A model generated the notes under the pieces. It worked only from the letters and a program-made list of their open reading frames with translations, was not told the DNA's origin and made no database searches. The position numbers and the translations under genes were made by a program. From Streptomyces sp. NBC_01689 (lineage in GTDB: Bacteria; Actinomycetota; Actinomycetes; Streptomycetales; Streptomycetaceae): DNA of 64,000 nucleotides. Position 1 is the first letter of the stretch. Each line of letters begins with the position of its first letter. Below, piece by piece: positions 24,080-33,473 of this stretch. The stretch lies in contig NZ_CP109592.1 in the NCBI RefSeq assembly GCF_036250675.1, positions 5,952,001-6,016,000 of the forward strand, read 5' to 3'.

Positions 24080-25483
24080 TCAGTCCTTGTACGCCGCGGC
24101 CGCGTCGGCCTCCAGTTTCGCCTGCGTCCCCGCCACGTCCTTGGGGTTCTTCAGGAAGTCCTGCAGGTCCTTCCACTCGCCCTTGCCGGGCGTTCCGCCG
24201 AAGGACTGCGGGGCCTGGTCGGACATGTCGAAGCGGAAATCGTCACCGGCGGCGATCAGGGCCTTCGCCATCGACTGCTGCACGGCGTTCGGATACGCGG
24301 AGTTCGCCACGCTCTTGTTGGGGGAGAGGTAACCGCCCAACTTGGCCTGGATGGTCGCCGCGTCCGGGGAGGCCAGGAAGGTGACCAGCGCCTGGGCCGC
24401 CTTGGAGTCCTTCAGGACGACGGCCGCGTCACCACCGCTGACCACGGGCGCCTTGTCGCCCACCGCCGGGAACGGGAACACCTTCGCGTCCGTGCCGATC
24501 TTCGCCTTCGTCTCGGCGATGTTGACGCCCACGAAGTCGCCCTCGAAGACCATGCCCGCCTTGGGCTGGTCGCCGCCGGTGAACGTCTGGGTCACCGAGG
24601 CCGGGAACTCCGTCTGCAGCGCGCCGTCCGGGCCGCCCGCGATGTAGTTCTTGTCGCCCCACAACTGGGCGAGCGTGGTCAGCGCGTCCTTCACGGACGG
24701 GTCCGTCCACTTGATCTTGTGCTGGGCGAGCTGGTCGTACTTCTCCGGGCCGGCCTGGGAGAGATAGACGTTCTCGAACCAGTCGGTGAGGGTCCAGCCG
24801 TCCGCGCCGCCCACGGAGACCGGGGTGACACCGGAGTCGTAGACGGTCTGGGCGGTGGAGAGGAAGTCCTTCCAGGTGGCGGGCTCCTTCGCGCCCGCGT
24901 TCTCGAAGACCTTCGTGTTGTACCAGACCAGCGACTTGTTGGCGGCCTTGTAGTACACGGCGTACTGCTTGCCGTCGACCTTGCCGAGGTCCTGCCAGCC
25001 CTGCGAGTAGTTCTTGGCGAGCTGGGCCTGGGCCTCGGCGCCGACGGGCTTGGCCCACTTCTTCTCGACGGCCTGCTTGATGGCGCCGACCTGGGGGAGC
25101 AGCGCGACGTCCGGCGGCGCGCCGCCCGCGATCTTCGAACCGAGGAAGTTGATGATCGGGTCCTGCGCGGGGACGAAGGTGACCTTCGCGCCGGTGCGCT
25201 TCTCGAACTCCGCGAGCACCTTCTTGAAGTTGGCCTGTTCGGGCCCCGTCCACACGGCGGCGACCTCCAGGCTCGCGCCGTCGAGCTTGGGCAGACTGAC
25301 GCTCCCGCCGCCCGCCGTGTCGCCGGTGGCGGCGCCGCTCTTGCCGTCGTCGGTCTTCTTGTCGTCGCTGCCGCCGCATGCGGTGAGGGTGAGTGCGCCG
25401 GCGATGACGGCGGCTGCGGCGGCCTGTGCGGCCCTGTGCGTCGAGTGCGTGTGCGACCTGTCTGTACGAAGCGATCTGCGCAT
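24080..25483 (-). CDS. Extracellular sugar-binding lipoprotein of ABC transporter (CUT1)
   Basis: This 467-residue family 1 solute-binding protein has a signal peptide of about 35 residues ending in the lipobox LTLTACGG. Cleavage and lipidation should occur at the Cys, followed by a Ser/Asp/Lys linker. The mature part shows the expected FEKRTGAKVTFVPAQDP and LVWYNTKVFENAG features. The chain of binding protein, MalF-like and MalG-like permeases forms one operon (25483 to 21821). The substrate is probably an oligosaccharide or glucoside, but no residue pattern lets me specify it. Confidence 0.9.
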   Translation of the reverse strand: MRRSLRTDRSHTHSTHRAAQAAAAAVIAGALTLTACGGSDDKKTDDGKSGAATGDTAGGGSVSLPKLDGASLEVAAVWTGPEQANFKKVLAEFEKRTGAKVTFVPAQDPIINFLGSKIAGGAPPDVALLPQVGAIKQAVEKKWAKPVGAEAQAQLAKNYSQGWQDLGKVDGKQYAVYYKAANKSLVWYNTKVFENAGAKEPATWKDFLSTAQTVYDSGVTPVSVGGADGWTLTDWFENVYLSQAGPEKYDQLAQHKIKWTDPSVKDALTTLAQLWGDKNYIAGGPDGALQTEFPASVTQTFTGGDQPKAGMVFEGDFVGVNIAETKAKIGTDAKVFPFPAVGDKAPVVSGGDAAVVLKDSKAAQALVTFLASPDAATIQAKLGGYLSPNKSVANSAYPNAVQQSMAKALIAAGDDFRFDMSDQAPQSFGGTPGKGEWKDLQDFLKNPKDVAGTQAKLEADAAAAYKD

Positions 25484-25871
25484 TACTGCCCCGTTCTTCG
25501 TTCCTCGTCGAACGTCCGGCGCTGTCCCGTTCGGTCTGGTCTACGCCCCGGGGCTCAGGGGCGGCAAGAGCGCCTGCGGTGTCGGGGGAACGATCGTGAT
25601 CGGGTCGTGACGTGGGCTGCCGCCCCCGGACCCCCGCGTCGGCCTGAAGGGCCTTGTCCTCAAGCGCCGGACGGGCTGAAATGCCTGGCCCGGCCGTCGG
25701 ACCTTTGGGGCGCGGGTGCGCATCCTCAGCCCTTCCGGACCCATCCGGCGCGGGTGCGCATCTCCGGCCCGTCCGGCGTTTGAGGACGAAGCCTCCGGGC
25801 GACGGCGGGGGTCCAGGGGCGCAGCGCCCCCTGGGGACGGGACGGGACGAGCGGGGGCGAGGGAAACGGGG
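25484..25871. repeat. Intergenic region with Streptomyces palindromic repeat elements
   Basis: No gene is credible here. CTTGTCCTCAAGCGCCGGAC at 25653-25672 (continuing GGGC) is mirrored by the inverse form at 25767-25791, GCCCGTCCGGCGTTTGAGG and onward. The two can form a long stem. A further partial copy (CAGCCCTTCCGGACCCATCCGGCG form) lies around 25728-25751, and a self-complementary GGGGGTCCAGGGGCGCAGCG / CGCCCCCTGG element is near 25808-25837. The same family occurs at 33.1-33.4 kb. The promoter of the binding-protein operon should lie in the first 100 bases. Confidence 0.75.
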
Positions 25872-28800
25872 TCAGAGGAGCGACGGAACCTCCACGGCCG
25901 CCACCGACCTCGCGGCCCGCTCCAACGCGCTGGCCAGCAGAGCCAGATCGGTCGGCCCGTTGCCCAACTCCCGTACGGGGCGCCGCGCCGGCGGATCGCC
26001 CATGCGCCGCCACTCGATCGGCACGACCGTCGGCCGCAGCGTCGCCGTCCGCGGGATGCGGCCCGTGACCCGCCCCGCCTGGAAGGGCGTGACCCGCCCG
26101 TCCGACGTGAACAACCGCCCACGCCCGGGGGCGGGTTCGTCGGCACCGGCCGACACCGCGTCCAGGGCGACACGGATCCCGGCGGAACGCCCCGGCTCAC
26201 CCGCCGCCGCCCGCCCGTCGTCCGCGGCCGCCGCCACGAGATGCACACCGAGCCGGTCGCCCTCACGGGCCACTGCCTCCAGGGCACGTACGACGGAACC
26301 GGCCGCCGGCCGCCCCGGCGAGCCCAGCGCGGGCGACAGCAGCGCGTCCAGGTCGTCGACCACGACGACGAGACGGGCGAGCGGCGGCCCGGGTTCGGCA
26401 CGCGCGCGCGTGGCCGCCGGGCGCAGCCGCAGCGTCGCACTGGGCGGCGTGTCCAGGTCGGCGGCGCCGGCGGACGCGCCGCCGGGACCCGCGGGTGACG
26501 GCCGGGCCGCGCGCTGGCCGACGAACCGCCCCGACACCTCCCGGTGCGTGTGCCACTCCGCGAAGCCGAGCCGCCCGAGGAGCTCGGCCCGCCGCTTCAG
26601 TTCGGCGCTCAGCGACTGGGCGAACTCCCGCATCCGCACCGGGTCGTTGGCGGTGAGATGCGTGGTGACGTGCGGAAGGTCCGTACAGACCCGCAACCCC
26701 TCGGCGCCCTGCCCCGCGCCGGGGCCGCCGGTGCCGTCCCGGCCGTCGACCAGCACGATGCCCAGCCGGTCGGGACGCTCGGCCGCGGCCAGGGACGCGG
26801 CGATCGACCGGAGCAGCTCCGTACGGCCGCTGCCCGGCGGGCCCTCGATCAGCAGATGGGGGCCCTCGGCGGGCAGGTCCACCGCGAGCGGCCCCCGCGG
26901 ACCGGCGCCGAGGACCGCGCGCCCGCGCCCGCCGAGCGCCTCCGTGTCGTCGGCCGCGTCCGCCCAGCGCGCCATCAGTGACGCCGGGGTGGCGCGGGCC
27001 AGCCCCAACTCGTCGAGCAGACGCGCCGCCTGGGGGAGCGGAGCGGACACCCGGAGGTGCCGGTCGCCGTGCGCGCCGTCCGTGCGCAGGGGTGCGAGGG
27101 CACGGGCGAAACGCTCGGCCCAGGCCCCGGACACCGCGTCCACGGTGGCGACCGTGCCGTGGCCCACGGGGCCGTCGGACCCGGCCCGCAGCAGGCGCAG
27201 CGCCGTGGCCACGTCCCCGCTGAGCAGCGCGACGGCCCCGCACGCGCGAAACGCCGGTGACGCCGCGCAGGCCGCCTCGTACGTCTTCCTCACCGGGGAC
27301 GCGGGGGACGCCGCCGCGGTCTCGGCGAGGCAGAGGACGTGGATGCCCGCGCGGGGACCCTCGTGCGCCAGCCGCAACACGGCCTCCCGTACGTCGGCCG
27401 CACCGGGGTCGCCGTCGACGACGAGCAGGGTGTACGGCCCGTCGTGGGCCCGGCCCGTCTCCCCGGGGCCCCCTTCGGACCCGTGCCCGTGCCCGTCCCC
27501 GGTCCCGTTCTCCGCGTCCTGGTCGCGGGCCCAGGACGGGCGTCGTCCCGCGGGCCCGGAGTCCAGCGGGATGCGGTCCGCCTCGTCGTACGGGCGGGGG
27601 CGGGCACCGGGACCGGTGGCGCCCGTACCCCGGGAGTGCGTGCCGTGACCGGCGTCCGCCTCCGTCAGATGGTCCTCGAGGCGGCGCAGAAGCTCGTCCG
27701 TGCGGGCCGTCGCCTGTTCACGGTCGTAGGCGAGGAGCAGCCGGCAGTCCTGGCCGTGGGCGGGGCGCAGATGGGGGAGCCAGCCGAGCCAGGCCCACTC
27801 CGCGGTGCGCTCCTCGACCGTGCGCGAGCGGTCCGCGCTGAGCAGGACGATCTCCAGGGTGTCCGGCGAGTGCAGCGCGGCGAGCTGCGCCACCACCGAG
27901 CGGGCGAGCCCCGCGAGGCGTGCCCGCGGTCCCGCCAGGCCCAGCGCGCCGGCCTCCCGCAGACCTGCCGTGACCGGCACCGCGGGCAACAGCCCCCGGC
28001 CGTGGGACGGCGCCCGGTCCGTCGTCCCGAGCCGGACCGTCAGCGCCTCGGGGTGGCCCGGGCCGCGCTCCCACAGGCGCGATCCCGGTCCCAGCGCGGT
28101 GAGCAGCAGCGCGGCGGGGTCGGGCCAGCTCTCCGGTGCCCGCGCCGTGCCGCGGTCCGCCGAGGGTTCGGCGGAGCCGCTCGCCCCGTACCTCCCGGGC
28201 TCCCGGGACTCGCCGTGGTCACCGTGTTCTTCGTAGTCGCCGTACTCGTACTCGTACGGGTCGTGTCCGGGGTCCGTGGGCTCGTCGCCCCGGCTTCCGG
28301 CCAGCCGTCGGGCCCAGGCGCCCAGGCCGCCCCGCCGGCGCACGCCCGGCGGCAGGTCGGTCCCCCGCGGGGGAGTGCCCTTCCGGGTGCCCTGGCCGGG
28401 TGCGGCCGGGTTCCGGGCGGCCTCCCCGGCGGACGCGGCGCCGGCCGGCTCCGCCCGGCTGTTCTCGATCCCGGGGGGCCCGCCCTGTTCCGGCACGACG
28501 GGCGGGACGGTGGAGGTGGTCGGGCCGGACGGGGCGGCGGGGGCGTCGGCGGGCATCGCCCGGCCGTGGGTGCGGGTCCCGGAGTCGTCCCGGGTGTTCT
28601 CCCAGCGGGCCGCTCCGTGGGCGTGACGGGTCTCTCCGCGGGGGGTGCCCGGGGGGTCCTCGGCGCGGGCCCGGGGCACGGACGCGGAGCGGGCGGACGG
28701 CGGATCGGCGCGGGGGCCCGCATCCGTGGTGGTGGTCACCCGGACGTGTCCCTCCCCGTCGGGCGCCGTCCCCGCGGAGTCCGCGCCGCCGGGCGGTGCC

Positions 28801-29411
28801 AGCCGCAGAGCGGACTCGCCGACGCGCAGCAGCGCGCCCGGCGGGAAGCCGACCGGGCGGGTGGTGACGCGGGTGCCGTCCAGCGTCGTGCCGTTCGTCG
28901 ATCCCAGGTCGGCCACCGTGACGCGGCCCTCGGGAGAGACCGTGACCGCGCAGTGCAGCCGGGAGACGTCGGGGTCGTCCAGCGGGACGTCCGCCCCGGC
29001 GGAGCGGCCGATCTCGATCCGGCCGCCGTGCAGGAGGTGGACACCGCCCGCGTCGGGGCCCGCGACGACATGGAGCTGGGCCGCGTCCTCGTCCACGTCG
29101 GGACCGGGCTCCGTGGGGGCGCCCAGGGACAGCACCGCTCCGTCGGTCAGGGGCGGCTCCCCCAGCGTGCAGCGCTGCCCGTCCAGCCGCTCGGCGCCCG
29201 CGTACAGCACGACCGGACCACCGCCGGGCTCCCGGCTCCGCTCGGACGGGGCGGTGCCCCCGTCCCCGCCGACCGCCGAGGCCAGACCCGCCGCCACCGC
29301 CGCCAGCGCCGTCCCGGCGGGGGCGGTGACCAGCACATCGCAGGCCGCGGCATGCCCCCGCGGCTCCGAAGGCGGGCCCAGCGGGTCTACGACGGTCAGC
29401 CGGATCTGCAT
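25872..29411 (-). CDS. FHA-domain FtsK/SpoIIIE-like ATPase
   Basis: In this 1179-residue protein, the N-terminal 100 residues resemble the ubiquitin-like region found before FHA in EccC-like proteins. An FHA phosphothreonine-binding domain lies at about residues 111-200 (IEIGRSAGADVPLDD, SRLHCAV, LGSTNGTTLDG). A long low-complexity Pro/Gly/Glu linker covers about 210-420. The P-loop NTPase region has LLIEGPPGSGRTELLRS near residue 855 and a Walker B-like VVVVDDLDALL near residue 985. Only one clear ATPase module is seen, in contrast to the two or three of EccC. The start ATG 29411 (MQIRLTVVDP) is chosen. It is divergent from two Ser/Thr kinases, so its FHA may read their phosphorylation. The function is unproven. 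Confidence 0.82.
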   Translation of the reverse strand: MQIRLTVVDPLGPPSEPRGHAAACDVLVTAPAGTALAAVAAGLASAVGGDGGTAPSERSREPGGGPVVLYAGAERLDGQRCTLGEPPLTDGAVLSLGAPTEPGPDVDEDAAQLHVVAGPDAGGVHLLHGGRIEIGRSAGADVPLDDPDVSRLHCAVTVSPEGRVTVADLGSTNGTTLDGTRVTTRPVGFPPGALLRVGESALRLAPPGGADSAGTAPDGEGHVRVTTTTDAGPRADPPSARSASVPRARAEDPPGTPRGETRHAHGAARWENTRDDSGTRTHGRAMPADAPAAPSGPTTSTVPPVVPEQGGPPGIENSRAEPAGAASAGEAARNPAAPGQGTRKGTPPRGTDLPPGVRRRGGLGAWARRLAGSRGDEPTDPGHDPYEYEYGDYEEHGDHGESREPGRYGASGSAEPSADRGTARAPESWPDPAALLLTALGPGSRLWERGPGHPEALTVRLGTTDRAPSHGRGLLPAVPVTAGLREAGALGLAGPRARLAGLARSVVAQLAALHSPDTLEIVLLSADRSRTVEERTAEWAWLGWLPHLRPAHGQDCRLLLAYDREQATARTDELLRRLEDHLTEADAGHGTHSRGTGATGPGARPRPYDEADRIPLDSGPAGRRPSWARDQDAENGTGDGHGHGSEGGPGETGRAHDGPYTLLVVDGDPGAADVREAVLRLAHEGPRAGIHVLCLAETAAASPASPVRKTYEAACAASPAFRACGAVALLSGDVATALRLLRAGSDGPVGHGTVATVDAVSGAWAERFARALAPLRTDGAHGDRHLRVSAPLPQAARLLDELGLARATPASLMARWADAADDTEALGGRGRAVLGAGPRGPLAVDLPAEGPHLLIEGPPGSGRTELLRSIAASLAAAERPDRLGIVLVDGRDGTGGPGAGQGAEGLRVCTDLPHVTTHLTANDPVRMREFAQSLSAELKRRAELLGRLGFAEWHTHREVSGRFVGQRAARPSPAGPGGASAGAADLDTPPSATLRLRPAATRARAEPGPPLARLVVVVDDLDALLSPALGSPGRPAAGSVVRALEAVAREGDRLGVHLVAAAADDGRAAAGEPGRSAGIRVALDAVSAGADEPAPGRGRLFTSDGRVTPFQAGRVTGRIPRTATLRPTVVPIEWRRMGDPPARRPVRELGNGPTDLALLASALERAARSVAAVEVPSLL

Positions 29412-29889
29412 CGCCGTCAGGGGTCCCTTCCGCGCAGGCGCCCGCGACGAGGACGAGGCTGTGCTGCGGTCCCCCACCGCAGATCCCCCCGCCGCGCACG
29501 GGCACGTCGGCCAGTACTGAGGGCATCCTCGCACCTGCCACTGACAACACGCCCGCCACCCGGGCAGAAGTGATCTTGATTGGTCGGCTCTGCCCGTAAA
29601 AGTGCCTGACCAGTGCCCGACCGGTGCCCCCTTGGGATCGGTCGCGGTATCCGTCACACCCCGCCGAAGGGGCCGAACGGCAACCAACCGTCGCGAGTGA
29701 GCGTCTTTCCGTCGAACATGTACGGGAACGCGTACGTAAGCGCTTATACGAACCACAGGCGCTCACGGGAAGCACACGACGACGACCGTCCGGTGCCGGG
29801 CAGCTCGGCACTACAGTGGGCGGAACCGCCGGGACGAGAAGCGACAACGGCGGACGGACCAGGCAAGCAAGCAACAGGGAGCGCATGAC
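29412..29889. other. 478-bp divergent intergenic region, regulatory
   Basis: No coding region is supported. The centre is less GC-rich than its surroundings and contains the palindrome AAGCGCTT within GTACGTAAGCGCTTATACG (about 29731-29750). This probably holds promoters for pkaA and the FHA-ATPase. I see no riboswitch-like structure. Confidence 0.5.
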
Positions 29890-31635
29890 GTGCGGCCGGT
29901 AGGGAGCAAGTACCTCCTTGAGGAGCCGCTGGGGCGCGGCGCCACAGGCACCGTCTGGCGAGCCCGCCAGCGGGAGACCGCGGGCGCCGAGGCGGCCGTC
30001 GCCGGCCAGCCCGGCGAGACCGTGGCGATCAAGGTCCTGAAGGAAGAGCTCGCCAACGACGCGGACATCGTGATGCGCTTCCTGCGGGAGCGGTCCGTCC
30101 TGCTCCGGCTGACCCACCCGAACATCGTGCGGGTCCGCGACCTCGTCGTCGAGGGCGACCTGCTCGCGCTCGTCATGGACCTGGTCGAGGGGCCGGACCT
30201 GCACCGCTACCTGCGCGAGAACGGTCCGTTCTCGCCGGTCGCCGCCGCCCTCCTCACCGCCCAGGTCGCCGACGCGCTCGCGGCCAGTCACGCCGACGGT
30301 GTCGTGCACCGTGACCTGAAGCCCGCGAACGTCCTGCTCAGGCAGGAGGGCGGGCAGATGCACCCGCTGCTCACGGACTTCGGCATCGCCCGGCTCGCCG
30401 ACTCCCCCGGCCTGACCCGGACCCACGAGTTCGTCGGCACGCCCGCGTACGTCGCCCCCGAGTCCGCCGAGGGACGTCCGCAGACGTCCGCCGTCGACAT
30501 CTACGGGGCGGGCATCCTGCTGTACGAGCTGGTCACCGGACGGCCGCCGTTCTCCGGCGACTCCGCCCTCGAAGTGCTGCACCAGCACCTGAGCGCCGAG
30601 CCGCGCCGCCCCTCCACCGTGCCCGACCCGCTGTGGACGGTCATAGAACGCTGCCTCCGCAAGAACCCGGACCAGCGGCCCAGCGCCGAGAACCTCGCGC
30701 GCGCCCTGCGCACCGTCGCCGAGGGCGTCGGTGTGCACGCCACCTCGGCGCAGATCGCCGCGGCGGAGGGGGTGGGCGCGCTGCTCGCCCCCGACCCGAC
30801 GCCGGCACCCGTCCCGGACACGCCGGGCGCGGCCGACCCCACCCAGGTCCTCCCGCACGGCGCCCCGGGTGCGTACGACCCGAACGGCGCGACGAGTGTC
30901 CTTCCGCACACGGGTGCCGCCGATCCGACCGCCGTCATGCCGCCGGTGGCGCAGAACCCGTCCGGCGGGCCCGGCCAGTCCGGTCAGCCCGAGGACCCGC
31001 ATCCCTGGCAGAGCCAGCTGCGGGCGGCCCGCGACCGCAACGAACAGACGCAGGTCCAGTACATCGACCCGGACCAGGACCCGCTGCGCCGGCGTCCGCA
31101 GCGGCAGGTCTCACGGCCGCAGCAGCAGGGCCAGCAGCCGCCCCCCGGATACGGATACCCGCAGCAGGGGCAGCCCCAGCAGTACGCGCCTCAGCAGCAG
31201 TACGGGCAGCAGCACGGACAGCAACAGCAGTACGGGCAGCAGCAACAGCAGCAGTACGGGCAGCAACAGCAGCAACAGCAGTCCCGGCGGGCGCAGCGCC
31301 AGCAGCCGCAGCGTTACGCCCCCGCGCCGCAGCAGCAGCCCCAGCCGCAGCGCTACGCCCCCGCGCCGCAGCAGCCCGAGGCGCCCGCCCCGCGGCAGTC
31401 GCGCGAGCCGCGGCAGCGCAGCGCCAACCGGATGCGGATCCCCGGGCTGGGCTGCCTCAAGGGCTGTCTGTTCATGATCGTCATCCTGTTCGTCGGCGGA
31501 TGGCTGGTCTGGGAGTTCAGCCCCCTGCAGGACTGGATCGGCTCGACCAGGTCCTTCTGGGGCGAGCTGAAGCACATGTACGGCACCGTCAGCGACTGGG
31601 TCGGGAACCTCGGCTCGGGCTCGTCCGGCACCTGA
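29890..31635 (+). CDS. pkaA: Membrane-anchored Ser/Thr protein kinase (PkaA-like)
   Basis: This 581-residue kinase has its domain in residues 5-275. The glycine-rich loop is LGRGATGTVW, the catalytic loop VVHRDLKPANVLL at about residue 138, then TDFGIA and GTPAYVAPES. A long Pro/Gln/Tyr-rich linker (QQQYGQQ-type repeats, residues about 390-510) leads to one membrane span at about 524-546 (CLFMIVILFVGGWLVWEF) and a short outside tail of about 35 residues without PASTA repeats. The GTG start is preceded by AGGGAG. It is followed by a second kinase gene, and the pair has the order and lengths I recall for pkaA-pkaB of S. coelicolor. Targets may include the adjacent FHA protein. Confidence 0.85.
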   Translation: MRPVGSKYLLEEPLGRGATGTVWRARQRETAGAEAAVAGQPGETVAIKVLKEELANDADIVMRFLRERSVLLRLTHPNIVRVRDLVVEGDLLALVMDLVEGPDLHRYLRENGPFSPVAAALLTAQVADALAASHADGVVHRDLKPANVLLRQEGGQMHPLLTDFGIARLADSPGLTRTHEFVGTPAYVAPESAEGRPQTSAVDIYGAGILLYELVTGRPPFSGDSALEVLHQHLSAEPRRPSTVPDPLWTVIERCLRKNPDQRPSAENLARALRTVAEGVGVHATSAQIAAAEGVGALLAPDPTPAPVPDTPGAADPTQVLPHGAPGAYDPNGATSVLPHTGAADPTAVMPPVAQNPSGGPGQSGQPEDPHPWQSQLRAARDRNEQTQVQYIDPDQDPLRRRPQRQVSRPQQQGQQPPPGYGYPQQGQPQQYAPQQQYGQQHGQQQQYGQQQQQQYGQQQQQQQSRRAQRQQPQRYAPAPQQQPQPQRYAPAPQQPEAPAPRQSREPRQRSANRMRIPGLGCLKGCLFMIVILFVGGWLVWEFSPLQDWIGSTRSFWGELKHMYGTVSDWVGNLGSGSSGT

Positions 31636-31784
31636 CACGCGCCCGGCCGGCGAGCGGTCGCCGGCCGGCTCGGGGACGACTCTGGGGACTTGTCGACATC
31701 TGGCGGGTGATTTCCGCCTCCGGAGTGAAGGTTGGCTCCTCGGACGCGTACTTTTAGCGGCAACACGCGTCGGTAGGAGCAGTC

Positions 31785-33020
31785 TTGGCACGAAAGATCG
31801 GGAGCCGCTACACCGCCCACCAGATTCTGGGGCGGGGGAGCGCCGGTACGGTGTGGCTGGGCGAGGGACCCGAGGGGCCCGTCGCCATCAAGCTGCTGCG
31901 CGAGGACCTCGCGTCCGACCAGGAGCTCGTGGGCCGCTTCGTACAGGAGCGCACCGCCCTGCTCGGTCTCGACCATCCCCATGTGGTCGCGGTGCGTGAT
32001 CTCGTGGTCGACGGCAACGACCTCGCGCTCGTCATGGATCTCGTGCGGGGTACGGACCTGCGCACCCGGCTGGACCGGGAACGGCGGCTGGCGCCGGAGG
32101 CCGCGGTCGCGATCGTGGCCGACGTCGCGGACGGACTCGCGGCGGCGCACGCGGCCGGGGTGGTCCACCGGGACGTCAAGCCGGAGAACGTGCTGCTCGA
32201 CATGCAGGGGCCGCTCGGGCCGGCCGGCGCGCACCCCGCGCTCCTGACGGACTTCGGTGTGGCCAAACTCATCGACTCGCCGCGGCGGACCCGCGCCACG
32301 AAGATCATCGGCACGCCGGACTACCTCGCACCCGAGATCATCGAGGGGCTGCCGCCGCGGGCCGCCGTCGACATCTACGCGCTGGCGACGGTCCTGTACG
32401 AGCTCCTCGCCGGCTTCACGCCCTTCGGGGGCGGACACCCGGGAGCGGTGCTGCGGCGGCACGTGACCGAGACGGTGGTGCCGCTGCCGGGCATCCCCGA
32501 GGAGCTGTGGCAGCTCCTGGTGCAGTGTCTGGCGAAGGCTCCCGCGTCGCGGCTGCGGGCGTCCGAGCTGGGGGCGCGGCTGCGGGAGCAGCTGCCGCTG
32601 CTGGCGGGGATGCCGCCGCTGGACGTCGACGAGCCGGACACGGAACCGGCGGAACCGACGGCCGAGGAGACCACGGAGCCGGCCGAGCCCGCGTCGCGGG
32701 TACGGCGGGGGGCCGTGCCGCTCGTGCCCGGCGCCAAGCCGGACTCGAACCGGGACACGCACACCTCGATGCGGGTGCCGGGGCCGGACGAGCTGGCCGG
32801 CGGGGCGCGGGGGACGGCGCGCGCGCCACGGGCCGCCGGTGCGCCCCGGCCCGGGTCGGCACGGCACCGGGCCTCCGCCAGGCGGCGCCGGATCACGCTG
32901 GGAGCCGCGGGAGTGGTGCTCGTCGCCGCGGTGGGGGTGGGGACGTGGATCGCGACCTCGGGGGACGACGGGGGGACGCCGCCGTCCGACACGAAGAACT
33001 CGGCGCCGGCTTCTCCCTGA
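31785..33020 (+). CDS. pkaB: Membrane-anchored Ser/Thr protein kinase (PkaB-like)
   Basis: This 411-residue protein has its kinase domain at residues 8-270, with LGRGSAGTVW, VAIKLLRED, VVHRDVKPENVLL at about residue 126, LTDFGVAK and GTPDYLAPEI. The juxtamembrane part is acidic then basic. One span lies near residues 366-386 (ITLGAAGVVLVAAVGVG), with a short outside tail of about 25 residues, so it has no large sensor domain. It starts with TTG at 31785, supported by GTAGGAG at 31772-31778. A 149-bp gap to pkaA leaves room for its own promoter. Confidence 0.85.
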   Translation: MARKIGSRYTAHQILGRGSAGTVWLGEGPEGPVAIKLLREDLASDQELVGRFVQERTALLGLDHPHVVAVRDLVVDGNDLALVMDLVRGTDLRTRLDRERRLAPEAAVAIVADVADGLAAAHAAGVVHRDVKPENVLLDMQGPLGPAGAHPALLTDFGVAKLIDSPRRTRATKIIGTPDYLAPEIIEGLPPRAAVDIYALATVLYELLAGFTPFGGGHPGAVLRRHVTETVVPLPGIPEELWQLLVQCLAKAPASRLRASELGARLREQLPLLAGMPPLDVDEPDTEPAEPTAEETTEPAEPASRVRRGAVPLVPGAKPDSNRDTHTSMRVPGPDELAGGARGTARAPRAAGAPRPGSARHRASARRRRITLGAAGVVLVAAVGVGTWIATSGDDGGTPPSDTKNSAPASP

Positions 33021-33473
33021 CACGGGCGCGCGGGGCCGCGGTTTCCGGGGCTCCGTCCCTGGACCTCCGCCTAGGGGCTGCCCCCCCTGGACCGGCTCCC
33101 CCTTGGACCCCCGCCTAGGGGCTGTCGTCCCCCTGAGGTCGCCGCTAAGGGGCTGCCGCCCCCTGGACCCCCGCGTCGCCCGAAGGGCTCGTCCTCAAGC
33201 GCCGGACGGGCTGAGGGTGCGGGCCGGCGCCCAAAGGCCGACGGCCGGACGACGGGACCGGTGGCCTGGCCGGAACCGTCCGGTGCCGGCCACCGCGTTC
33301 AGCCCGTCCGGCGCTTGAGGACGAGGCCGTCCAGGCCGATACGGGGGTCTGGGGGCGGAGCCCCCAGGTACGGCCACCGGCCCACCCGCACCCCCAGCCC
33401 GTCCGGCGCCCGAGGACGGGGCCGCCGCCCCGGGGGTGAGAGCCCCGCTTGCCGCAGCCGTTACGCTGGAGGC
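33021..33473. repeat. Intergenic palindromic repeat cluster upstream of prfB
   Basis: No gene is seen. Three degenerate copies of a CTAGGGGCTG...CCCCCTGGACC unit lie at 33040-33175. A stem-forming pair follows: the GTCCTCAAGCGCCGGACGGG form at 33190-33212 and its inverse at 33300-33326, with a third arm (CCCGTCCGGCGCCCGAGGAC) around 33398-33418. These match the family at 25.65-25.8 kb. The prfB promoter must lie at the right end, near 33430-33465. Confidence 0.75.
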
